Shown here one piece after another: positions 53,863 through 64,000 of a stretch of 64,000 nucleotides of DNA (its first letter is position 1; every line of letters begins with the position of its first letter). The DNA lies in NCBI GenBank assembly GCA_000310025.1, contig FN649749.1:1300894-1364893 (forward strand), in the 5' to 3' direction. The position numbers and the translations under genes were made by a program. The stretch comes from Ectocarpus siliculosus (taxonomy: Eukaryota; Sar; Phaeophyceae; Ectocarpales; Ectocarpaceae). Under the pieces are notes generated by a model. It was not told the DNA's origin and ran no database searches. It saw only the letters and a program-made list of their open reading frames with translations.

Positions 53863-54630
53863 ATGCAGTAACCCCGATTCCGACATGTACGTAAATACAC
53901 ATCTCGGGAGGGATAGAGCGAGGTCACACCTGTTACGTTTGCCATCTTGGCTACTTTGTCGAGGGCCACTCCCCCATGCCGCCTGTTGAAAAGACAAGCG
54001 CGGTGTGCGGAGAGCAAGAGGAGGGGGGCATATGGCAAAGTGGAAGGGAAAGAAATGAGAACAGATTGATCGATCGACGTGGACAGTTTTGAAAAACACA
54101 AAATAACGGGCTTACGCATGTGACGCGACAACATGAATATTCGTCAACACACCCACCTTGGTGTAACCAAGCAACGCTCTGTAACTCAAACCCATCCCCA
54201 TGCTACAGGCATACAATCCTACAATTTAATCACACCACGCCGCTTGCTAGATAGATGGCCTGTACTATCCACTGGAACCATGCTGGAGATCATGTATGCT
54301 ATTGATTGATGGTCGGCCGCCGAGAGGCAATCGACGTGTCCGCTCTCTCACCCTGCGCAAGACGGCAATAGCAGGTGGCGTTGAGACGACGCGCCCAGGC
54401 GTCCTGCCGAGGAGAAGAATGCTTCGCTCAGCGTCGAGAGGACGAGCGCTGTCAACCCCAGAGGGACAAGCATCCTGAGTTCTACCATTCCCTGTCGGGA
54501 GGGCATGGACCGAAGTTGTTCCACCAGGGCACGGGCACGACGTGGCATCGTGGCATCTTAAAGATAGGGGGCCTACAGAATCTAAAAGGGCAGGGGGGGT
54601 GCCAAAAATTCGGGCAACGCGTTTGTTTTC
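53863..54630. other. No gene recognised
   Basis: About 770 bp between the palindrome and the first exon I can support in the DDT/PHD gene. An upstream exon or the promoter of that gene may lie here. Short frames on both strands near 54265-54660 are arginine-rich GC shadows. Confidence 0.45.
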
Positions 54631-57600
54631 TTGCCCAGTGCTTCTGCGCTCGGCAACCAAAAAGCATTAGGAAAGGGATTCGTCAACCCCCGCCCGTTTC
54701 CCAACGTGGGGGTGACAGTGGGCGGACCAGATAGCAAGAGGCTGGCGGTCGACACGGTGGCAAGCAAGAGGGAACAGCATCGAAGCGAAAACTGCGAAAA
54801 GCGAGCTGCCACGCCGAACGGAGGGGGGCGAAAGAAGGGACCGCACGGCATGGACGGTGACCCCAGGGACGGGGCGGTTCCAGTAGACAGCGGCAGCAAT
54901 GGCCTAGCGGCAGGGACAGTAGCCGGCGCCTCGCCACGACCAGATAGGAGCGAGCCGGGCTCTGTTTCACCCGCTGGCTTTGCTGGGTTGTCTACCGACC
55001 CCTCTGTTGGCGGGTCAAAACAACACCTTGGTCTTGCCGTTGTTGCCCAGCAAGAAACTAAGGATGATGAACCGGGTGAGTGGGGCGGACATGCTGCTGC
55101 TGGTTCTGTTTCCTAGAGATCGCTGTGTAAGATGTCATTCGGGGCTTGGCTCTCCGGGCATACGAAGTTGCATGCTTTTACGTCGGTGCGCCTGTGCGCG
55201 TTCGTTCTGTAGAGCCGCGGAGTGCTGAGAACAGAAGGCTCGGCAAGAGCTTTTCAAAAATATACGATCTCGGTCCCCTGTCCTCCACGATGTTGTGTCG
55301 GCTGCCTGTGGGTCCCCCAACAAATGGTCCGTTCTTCTCGGTCAAGACACACACGAAGTTGTTCTCACATGATGGCATTACACGCGTTGTGGACGCAGCA
55401 GGACGGGCGTCGCGTATGCTTGCGCCGTTTTTTGCCTGTGCCGCACGACGCCATGCCCAGGAAATACTTGTGGATGAACCACCAACGTCTCCCGTAGTTT
55501 TTCGCCTGGCTCGTCTGTGTTTCACAGGGCATCCGACCCCCGTGCGCCGTGCACTTGTTATGCTCATCAGTAATGAGAGCGTCGTTGGGTTTGAATTGAA
55601 TCACATGGATGTACAGTAGTACTGCAGTACCGATGGAGCTGTACATATACCATCCCGTCCGCACGTGCTTTCGCCCATATGTCCACGTCCACGAACCGTA
55701 TATACACGCGGGATGTGCTTGAATACGTGCTTCTGTGCGTCCCTTCCGTGACACACCATTCCCTCGCTGCTGCCCGTGTTTGTACCAGGAGACGTCGACG
55801 GTAGTGGTAACGGCACCCAGCATGGCAACGCCGAGCTAGCAGCAGCAGCAGCAGCGATGCCCTTGGATGGGAAGCCGCCCCCCATGCCGGCAGGTTCTCG
55901 ACATCCACAGCCGCCTAGCGCGGACGGGGAGAGGTCGACTGGCGACGGCACACCAGCCGCGACGGACGGCAGTCCTGCCGGCGTGGCCGGGCTGCGGACC
56001 AGCCACGGTGCTCCGCCGCCCACCGCTCCTCCGCTGCCTGCTACCCCCGCTTCCTCTTCCAAGTCGGGCGGCGCTATGAAGCTTGGTGGAGGAGCGTCTA
56101 TGGGGCCAAACATCTCGTCGGCCCCTCGGGGAATGGGGGGCAGGCATCGGCATCTGGAGGGTGGACACGGCGACGCCGCCGGGGATTCACCACCGGCGGC
56201 GGAGGCTTCGGTGGCGGCAACGGCAGGGACGCCGGCTAGCTCGTCCGCAACCCAGGGGCCAGCCGATGACTTCGGCGACATCCTTGCCGGCGGACATGGA
56301 CCAACGCCAACAGCAGTTGCATCTATGGAGGCGGTGACCGAGGAGGGCCCAGGTTTGCGATGTTTTCAAGCCTTGGGTTTTTGGTATCTGGGTGCGCTGT
56401 CGTTGGTTTGGTTTGCAGTTATGGAAGGAAGTCTTCGGTTGTGACATGTTCATTCGCATTGCCATTTTCAGCCTTTTTTAGGGTCGAATGGGAGGCAAAG
56501 GTTTCATGCCGTGATCGCATTATAGAACTACCACTTGAATATAACGGCAGTCGTTGTTGCCGCAAACCAATTCCCAATGTTTGCTATGGATACTGTAGTT
56601 CTGATTATCGTTGGTGTTATTTTCCTCTCCACGTTTCCCCGTTGTTGATCGTCGGGAATGCAGACGCCTGCGTATCCATGGCGTCCGTTGCCCGACAGAC
56701 ATCGCCTAGCCCGTCGTTGATGGAGGTTGACTCTCTGTTGGCGTTTCCGCGGGGATACGGCACACCGTCACCACCGCCACCCGCAGCCCCTGTTCCTCCG
56801 CCGGCGGGTCGCCCTTCCGAGACCGCTATGGAAGCGGAGGAGGAAATGTTGTTGCCACGACAGCCACCAACAGCGGGTGGCACGTTGTCGGCCTCCCGCG
56901 ACGAGCCCGGTGCTTGGACGGGGGAGGAGGGAGGCGGGGGAGCGGCATGCCCACGAGACCGAGCATTGCTGTCACAGCTGCCCACGGCAGCGCCGCCCGC
57001 GTGCTCAGAATCTGATCGAGCACCACAGGAGTCGGGAGGGTCGAAGGAGTCGCTAACACTGCCGCAGGGCGTGCGGTCGAGTGCTGAACCAATCGCCGCA
57101 CGTTCTTCCTCCCCCTTGCACCCGCCCGGCCCTGGCGGGGCGACTGGTAAGGTTTTGGACGATTTTGCTTCACCAGTGGCTCCGGTTGCCGCGGAACAAG
57201 GAGGTGCGGCGATCGGGGACAGGCCGACGGGGAGGGCGTCGGTCGCAACGCCACAGGGTTGGCTTGAACGGGATGCGGCGAAGCGAAGGCCGGTGGATGC
57301 CACGCCACGAGTAGGAGCGGGAGCGGCTGGCAGTGATCGGACACGTTCGGAAGCCATGGACGCGGTGAAGTCAGTAGGGCCGCCGAGCCTTGCTGACTCA
57401 CCCGTGAGTAGAGCGGGGAAGGGGCAGGAGGACGAGGCCGTAGAATCGCGCAATAAAATGGTCGCGCAAGGGGTAGCAGCGGCGGGAAGCGAACCGCCGC
57501 TGCCGCCGCCGCAGCTCGCCCCGTCCTCAGCGGAAGCGCGGAGCCTTTCGCCAGGCGAGGTGACCACTCCGAGGGCGGCGCTTGATCCCGTGGAAGGCCG

Positions 57601-60600
57601 CGTTGATGCTCGGTTGGGGGTAGAACAAGCTCCGTCTCGCGGAGGCGGCGGCGTCCAGGCGATGGATGTCGACGGGCCGCAGCAGCAGCAGCAGCAGCCA
57701 TCTTCTGCTGGGATGAGCGGTCAGCAGGACCGGGGCTTCCGAAGCCTGAACGGGGAGGTCTACACCGGGGCGTTTGGCAGCAGAGCCAGCGAAGGTTCTG
57801 CCGGTGGTGGCGATGGGGGAGCCGGAGACGAGGCGACGGACGGCGCAGCGGGAGGAGTCGCAGGAGACGTGCCTGGTGGTTCGCGGCCCGGTCAAGGTCG
57901 CGACCCACCCGGCAGGAGCAGTGAGGAGAAGGAAGGCGCTGGAGAAGGACCAGTCGGAGACGTGCCTCGTGGCGTGGCAGGCCGGCGGGGACGCGATGCG
58001 CAACCGCTGTCGGGCTTAGCCCCCGGCGTGGTGTTGCCTGCCCTAGAAGGCCGGACATCTTCGGAGGCGGCGCCGGCGCAGACGTCCTCGTCCTCGCCGG
58101 CGATACCGACGCCGTTTGAGGGAAACTCCGTCGGTATGCTGGCGGCAGGGGCGGCGAACCCGTGCGACTTCTCCGGCCAATCTCTGGCGGACCAGCTCCT
58201 GGCGGACGACCCCCCGGAGATGATGGTGGTGGGCGAGGGCTTCCCGGCCAGCGAGAGGACCGCTTTGGTCGGCGGAGGGGCACCGGGGGCCTCCGGAGGG
58301 GAAGCGGCAGTGAACGCTGGGGGGGTGTCGGCGCTCGGGCGAAGGACCAACGGAGACGAGGCGCTCGCCGGCCCGAGGCGCTCGAGTACAGCGGCGGAAC
58401 CTGCTGGTACGGCTGCTTTGGATCGGCAACGAGTCGGCTTGAAGGTGGGCGGCGGTGGGGAGCAGCCGGGTTGGGCAGCGCGTGCTGCCGGCGCGTCGTC
58501 TTCCGGCGATGGCGGCGGCGCGGCACCCGTAGACGGGTTTGTCCCACGGGGCAAGACGACAACGGCTACGGCTTCGGAGAGCGTTCTCAACCACGGTCCG
58601 CGGACGGCAGCGGCGTCGTTTGACAGTAGCAGCAGCAGTCGCCCCGCTGATGACTCGAAGACGACCACGGCGCAGTCTTTTCTTCCGCCGGAGAATGACA
58701 CGTACGCGGCGCTGTTGGGCCTGCGTACGCCCTCGTCGACCTCGGCGCTGGCGCCGCTGCCGCCACAACCGACGACGCCGGCGTCCGCACCCAGCCCAGC
58801 CTTTTCGACGAGTTCGACGGCGGTTGCCGACATGTTTGGTTCACGGATGTCTACCCAAGCTGTTTCAGGCGTCGGCGGCGGTGGTGGTGGTAGTGGTTCC
58901 GCGGCCGGTAGCGCCGCAGCTCTGCGTGGCAGGCTGCCGATAGGTCGGCCGGAGCTTCGACATCCGAGCTTGCAGCAACAGCAGCTACAGCAGCTGCAGC
59001 AGCAGCAGGAGTTAAGGAGGCGACAACAAGCAGCGGCGGCCGCAGAAGTAGGGGAGTTTTCCTCCTCCTTTGAGGCGCCCGCTGCCGCCGCGGCCGCCTC
59101 CGTCAGCGGTAGACGGATGTCGGACGTGGGCGCCCGAGGTTTTGGCGGGCCTTCACAAGCCGCGGTCCCGAGGGGCGCCGTGAGCGGTAGACGCCCCGTC
59201 CAGGCGGCTGAAGAGACTTGGCGCGCTACCGGTCTGACTCTTCCACCAGCTACCAGCACGGTGACTGCCGCGGGTGGTGGTGATGGTAACGCGCACGACA
59301 GGGAACGTCGGCTCTCTGGCGTGTCCGGCGAGACTTGCGGCGTGCACGCCATGGTTTCAGCCCCCCTCTCTTCTTTCGGGGCGTCCCCGTTGGCTCCGCA
59401 GGAGGCGGGCTCGCGTAGAGAGGGGGGGCGCAACGGCAGGGGGTTGTCTCTGCAGGCCGTGGCGCAAGGTCCTACCGCCTCTTCCTCCGGCGCCGGATTG
59501 TCGCCGCGATTCGGCGGTGGAGCGATCGGCGTGAACCACTTCAGCGACGCGCCGGTGGTGAGTCGAGTTGTGTTTTTGCGTCTATTAAGGAGGAATCGTG
59601 CCGCTTGGTTTGCAGGGTAGATGAGGGGTCGTGGCCCCGAGGGCGACCGTGGTGTGCTGCATCTGGTCCCATGTGTATGAAGTCATGTGTAAAATTCTGG
59701 CCAGCATGGCTCTTCCCTCCTCGTCACAAAATCTCACGCATGCAAACGTGTTCGACTAAATAGAAGACTTATAAATATTGAGAAGCTTTATTTTGAATAA
59801 TCTTAGAAATTCTTATAAATAAAGAGAAATATAAAATATTTTTATTTCAATGAAATACGATAAAGTATTTAAATATTGAAACTCAATTATAAATTTATAA
59901 ATTAATAAATTTTCACTTTGATAACAAATTAAATCAGCTTCATTTCTTAGATCAATTTTTTCTTTTTTCTCTTTATCTAGTTTAGAAGTCTCAGCATCCT
60001 GTCTCCCCCCTCCCCCCGCGCGCTCTCTGTTCGAGCAGGCTAACACCAGCTACAACAGCGCTCAGAGCTTTGGCGGGAGCGGCAGCACTTCCCCCAGAGG
60101 CGGGGCCGGGTTGCATGCCGCCGGCGCCGGAGCAGCAACATCGTCGTCGTCCGCTATCACCCCCTTCCCCTCCGCCTCTGCCCCGGCCTCCTCCTCCTCC
60201 TCCCTGGCCAACGGCGGCCCGATGCATCGCGCCGTGGCGGCGGCGGGCAACTCGTTCGCTACGCACACGTCGAGGACGCTCCCCCCGCCCCTGTCCATGA
60301 CCCCCGGGGTTTCGGCAGGGTCGTCGCCTAGGCAAGCCCCGGCCGGTTGGAGGAGCGGCCCACCGGGGGGGACTTCGAATGACGCCCGTGTGCAGCAGAA
60401 CTCTTGGTTGTCGAACGATGGGGCGAACGGCGGCGGCGGCGGCGGAATATCGCCGCGCGGGTTTGGACAGCAGCCTGTGACCAGGGGGTCCCATCATCAG
60501 CTCCAGGTAGGGTCAGCCTCCGCCGAGGTTAGCGAGGCGTATTGTTGTGTCTTACGTAGGTTGGAGAGGATGTTTTTCAGGTCCCTGCCTTGGCCTGCCG

Positions 60601-63600
60601 CAGCTCGCGCCTTGTGTCGGGACTACAGCAGTAGCCCTTAGTAGCCGAACACGCGTTTTGACTGGCGTGTGTTGCAGGTCGGTTCGCCTATCGGGCCTAG
60701 CTACAGACCGAACAGCTTCTGTTGCGCGTGAAAGGCCTCGCTCACAAAGCACCCGTTCTCCCTTTCCCGTAACCGCGTCCTCTTCTCCTTCTCCCCCGGC
60801 GTGTCGTTCCCACGTGCGTTCCTTGCCGTGATCGATGCGATGGGCATATCTCCTTGGTACTTGGCCGGCCTCATCACCAGCCCCATTCCGCCGGGTTCCC
60901 TCCTCCAGCGGCGGTCGCTGCACGGATAGGGGCCTCGGTACCCACCGCTGAGGTCACCCGCATCCCCAGCATGCCGGCGTTCCCTGCCCCGGAGCGGTGG
61001 ACTCGGCCAGTTTGTCTACCCCCAACCCCTCCTCCCTCCCCGCCGCCCGAGCCGGAGATGCCGCCGCCGGCGCCGCCGGTCGCGGCGCCCCCGGAGTTGG
61101 ACGGCGGCGATGGGCAAGCGCAAGAAGCAGCGCCGGCCGCGTCTGGTGATAGTTTGTCTGGCCCCGGCGCTGCTGCTTGCGCTGGCGCTGATGACATGGA
61201 TGTGGACGAGGAGGAGGCACGGCGAGACGGTACGGAACGGTCGGGAGATTCCAGGAAGCAGTCGTCGTCGTCGGATACGGCGGAGGTGGATAGATCAGGC
61301 GGCGGCGGCGGGGCCTCGGAGAAGGAGGGAGAGGCCGCGGAGGAACGGCTGCAGGGCGAAGACGACGGCCGGGACCACGGCGTGGAGGAGGAGAAAGGAG
61401 GAGAGAGGGAGGAATCGGACGAGGCGGCCAGGAGAAAGGCGCAAGGGGAGAAAGAGCTCGCGGAGAAGGAGGCCGCCAGCAAGGCCGAGGCCGGCGCGAA
61501 GAGGAAAGCCAGGGCGGCGGCGGCGGCCGCCGCCGAGGCCGCGGAGGCGGCAGCCGAGAAACGCGCGCGTAGGCTCCGAGTGTTTCTGGTACTCAAGCGC
61601 CTGAGAGAGGACGCCGAGGAGAGAAAGAGGTCGGGACGCCTCGCCCAACCACGGGGGGGGGGCGCCGGAGCCGGAGCCGGGGCGGCCGCCGCGTTGGATG
61701 ACCCCGCATGGGCGGCGGAGGAAGACCCTTTTCAAGAACAGGAGCCCGTCATCGCGGTGCCCCGCTTGCGGGGCCACGAGGGAAAGAAGGCCAAGGCGCG
61801 CCAGGACGCCGGGCGCTCCGGGGAAGGGGCCGGAGGCGGCCCGGCGGAGAAGGGCGCGGGAGCTTCGGGCTGCCCTCCCCTCGGCCAGCGCCGCTTGCAG
61901 CGGCGGCTGGGGTGCGCGAGGCGGCACGCGGCGCTGGCTCAGCACCCCGGCGGCGCCGGGCTTCGCCTCTCCACCCTCCTCAAGGCGGACGCCCCGGCGG
62001 AGGATCCCTCTAGAGGGGGCTGTGCCGGGGGCAGCAGCTGGCTCGGCGCTAGGCTCGCGAGGATGCGCAGGGTCGAGGGCGAGGAGTGGGCGGCGTGGCA
62101 GCGGCGTGTCGGAGAGGAGGAGGCGTCCAACCCGGGAGAGGCGGCGGGGCCTCCCCTCCCGTTCGGGTTCGTGCCGCGCCTGGTGCACCGGGCGCTCGGC
62201 GCGTACGCGCTGATCCGCACGTTCAGCAGGCCGTTCCGGCTCACCCCGGCCTCCAGCGTGTCCTTCCTGCGGGCCCTGTCGCTGCGGCTGCGCACCCCGC
62301 TGCTGGACGCCATCCACTGCGAGCTCCTCCGCAGGGTGCTGTGCTTGCTGAGGGGCCGGGCGGGGAACTGGGCGAAGAGTAGCGCGGCGCAGCGGGAGCT
62401 GGACTGGAAGTACTTGGACCAGGTGAGAGAAATGGTTTGCTGCGGCCGCCGCTGCCGCCGCCGCTGCTGCTGCTGCTGCTTGTCTGATTGACTGGCTGAC
62501 GGGCGTAGACGGGTTGGCTTTGGGCGGGTTTTGGACCAGGAGCAACGTGGTGTATATGCTCCCAGCCTGCAGCCGATCGATTGGAGGCCCTGCCTCAGGA
62601 ATTGTTCCTAGAAGCACGCACATGTTTGTAGATGGGTGATTTTTGTTTGTCGTGAACGTTTTGTTGGCAGGTCACGTGGCCCGCGTATTTCGTGGAGTTC
62701 GTCCAGACCATGGAGGAGCAGCGGCAGCGGGAAGACGCCAAGGCCGCGGCCGAGGCTGCAGCTGCTGACGCCGAGCAACACGGGATGATGTCGGTATCAG
62801 GGGAGGAGGAGGAAGACGCTAGCTTGAGCGGCGATTCTGACGACTTTTCTGGGAAGCGAAGGCGGCGGCGGCGGCGGCGGCGGCGGGGGGGGGGGAACGG
62901 CGGCGGCTCGGGCAGCGAAGAGGAGGAGGAGGAAGAGGAGGAGGAGATGGACTCGCTGGAGACCCTGTGCTTGGCATTCCAGGCGGGAGAGCACCACCTG
63001 CTGCCGCTGGAAATGAAGGTCCAGGCTCTGGAGTACCTCGTCGATCGGGCCATGGAGGTATGTGTGCCTCTCGGAGTAGGGAGATGGATGCGGGCTGTGC
63101 TTCTTTTCACCTTTTCGTGTTGGAAGGTTTTGGCTGGCGTGGTTTGCTTGTCCTAGATACGATGTGCTGACCTCGTGTGTGTGTGTTTTGTGCTGTTGAG
63201 CGTTCGAACAATGCTATTGGAAACCGCGTTTGCATCGGTAGTGGAGGAAGGCGTTGGTAGCGCTCGGTACATCCATCACTGGAAGAAGCGTTATCATCAC
63301 ATTCTGAGGCGTGCCAAGAGTTAATTCATCGAGCCGCTCTGTCTCTCGGGCACCGACCGCTCTGTCTGCGCCCTACGATTTTTGTCTTGCTCATTCGAGC
63401 CAATTCGTCGTCTCTCCCCTCACGCCGTCTTCTCTTTGCCAATGACATGTAAAGTGCACCACTGTCGCTTTTGAAAGGAACGCCAACACTATAGGGCCCT
63501 TTGTCTGGCCATTCGCTGCTACTGCTGCTACTACTGATCTTTCGCACGCGCCGTCGAAAAATGACAATGTACTGGTTTATCTCATTGCTCGGTGTTGGAT

Positions 63601-64000
63601 GGTGGTGTTTCCTTTGTCTGATCGTTCGCTGCCGTTGCTCGTACTGCTCTTTCGCATGCGCCGCTCGAAAAAAAAACTTGCCGTGCACACACGCACACAC
63701 AAGTGCCCCTGGTTCGAGAAGGAGATCGACAACCGGGTGCGCACCCCACCGGAGGCCTTCGTGGTGGACGCGGACGACGGCAAGGTGTTCGACTGCGTCA
63801 TCTGCGGACAGGTCGGGAACCTCCTGTGCTGCGACAACTGCCCGCGGGCGTACCACCCCCGGTGCGTCGGCGGCAAGCAGGGCATCGACAGCGTCAACTG
63901 GTCCTGCTGGGAGTGCCTCATCGAGGACTCGGCTCGCGACGGCGTGCGGGTTCCGCGGGTGTCGACGTCGATGGGTCCGGTGTGGGTGATCGGCGGGTAC
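54631..64000 (+). CDS. DDT-domain and PHD-finger chromatin protein (5' part, runs off window)
   Basis: Seven phase-consistent exons: 54631-55075, 55789-56352, 56664-59557, 60039-60506, 60881-62422, 62671-63057, 63704-64000 (open at the edge). This gives about 2,199 residues so far. The first ~1,500 are low complexity (Ala, Gly, Pro, Ser, Gln runs) and probably disordered. A Lys/Glu/Ala coiled region follows. The DDT domain is at 62158-62350 (ALGAYALIRTFSRPF then LRTPLLDAIHCELLRRVL). WHIM-like TWPAYFVEFV follows across the next junction and LPLEMKVQALEYLVD later. The last exon has a C4HC3 PHD finger: CVICGQVGNLLCCDNCPRAY, H, RC, then WSCWEC. DDT-WHIM-PHD proteins (BAZ/ACF1, RSF1 and plant relatives) are non-catalytic subunits of ISWI-type remodelers, and PHD fingers read histone H3 tails. 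The start codon is uncertain, and Met at ~54850 is an alternative. Confidence 0.85.
59755..60000 (-). pseudogene. dnaK: Plastid dnaK fragment in an intron (nuclear plastid DNA insert)
   Basis: This ~245-bp stretch is extremely AT-rich against a GC-rich intron and exons. Read on the minus strand from 60000 it encodes DAETSKLDKEKKEKIDLRNE followed by ADLICYQSEN, the region of DnaK (Hsp70) after the substrate-binding domain where plastid proteins read like DK-x-K-K-E-x-IDLKN-x-AD-x-LCYQAE. After about 35 codons the similarity stops, so the remaining AT-rich part is either another plastid piece or decayed. DnaK is plastid-encoded in red-lineage algae. The insert begins abruptly at the C/T-rich acceptor region, about 38 bp before the exon at 60039. 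It has no start, no full domain and no expected function. Confidence 0.8.

Noticed and set aside
56826-59433. Long minus-strand open frames (up to 578 and 513 codons) opposite the large DDT/PHD exon
   Set aside because: They mirror GC-rich, stop-poor coding sequence and translate to Arg/Pro/Ser-rich or Ala/Pro-rich low complexity. The plus strand has a phase-consistent exon chain leading to recognisable domains.
61295-62623. 442-codon minus-strand frame over the DDT exon
   Set aside because: It is antisense to the recognisable DDT domain, and its translation is Arg/Pro/Leu-rich without motifs.

Overview
The window looks like nuclear DNA of a photosynthetic stramenopile, most likely a brown alga of the Ectocarpus type. 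I infer this from three things. Genes are GC-rich and broken by long introns with GTGAGT or GTATG donors. The TIC22 homologue carries a signal-peptide-like leader with an AQAF/VAPS junction, as expected for import into a red-lineage secondary plastid. An AT-rich insert in one intron encodes a piece of DnaK, and dnaK is plastid-encoded in red-lineage plastids. The species assignment is inference.

Region 1 (1-2.8 kb) has no recognisable gene. It holds a CACCGAAAA-rich stretch and a ~360-bp tandem array. Region 2 (2.8-15.4 kb) is the most unusual part. It contains an intronless gene with a giant-virus-type 2-cysteine adaptor, a small basic protein gene, and two very large convergent genes (786 and 1,077 aa) that both end in a tyrosine-recombinase catalytic module. 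Behind them on the minus strand lie a multi-exon gene with an OTU-like domain, two coding minisatellites and a terminal zinc finger, and then a zinc-finger gene with a weak ubiquitin-protease-like C-terminus. Together they look like an undescribed large recombinase-mobilised element or an endogenised viral island.

Region 3 (18.7-27.5 kb) is ordinary host sequence. A five-exon TIC22-like plastid import gene (minus) is divergent from a PYM gene (plus) across only 206 bp. Region 4 (27.5-51 kb) contains two Mpv17/PMP22-family paralogues on the minus strand, about 17 kb apart. Their last three exons have identical lengths (86, 196 and 159 bp). Between and around them are many repeats: minisatellites, a ~600-bp dispersed repeat in inverted copies, and a cluster of long imperfect palindromes at 39.3-43.7 kb.

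Region 5 (51-54.6 kb) has two more foldback structures. One contains the only assembly gap, and its surviving arm shows roughly what the gap should hold. Region 6 (54.6-64 kb) is the 5' two-thirds or so of a very large DDT-domain/PHD-finger chromatin protein gene (plus strand, running off the window). Its third assigned intron carries the plastid dnaK fragment.

Splice sites were assigned by eye from donor/acceptor consensus and reading-frame phase. The exon sets of TIC22, PYM, both Mpv17 genes and the DDT-PHD gene are phase-consistent throughout. Several acceptors appear to be AAG rather than CAG/TAG.
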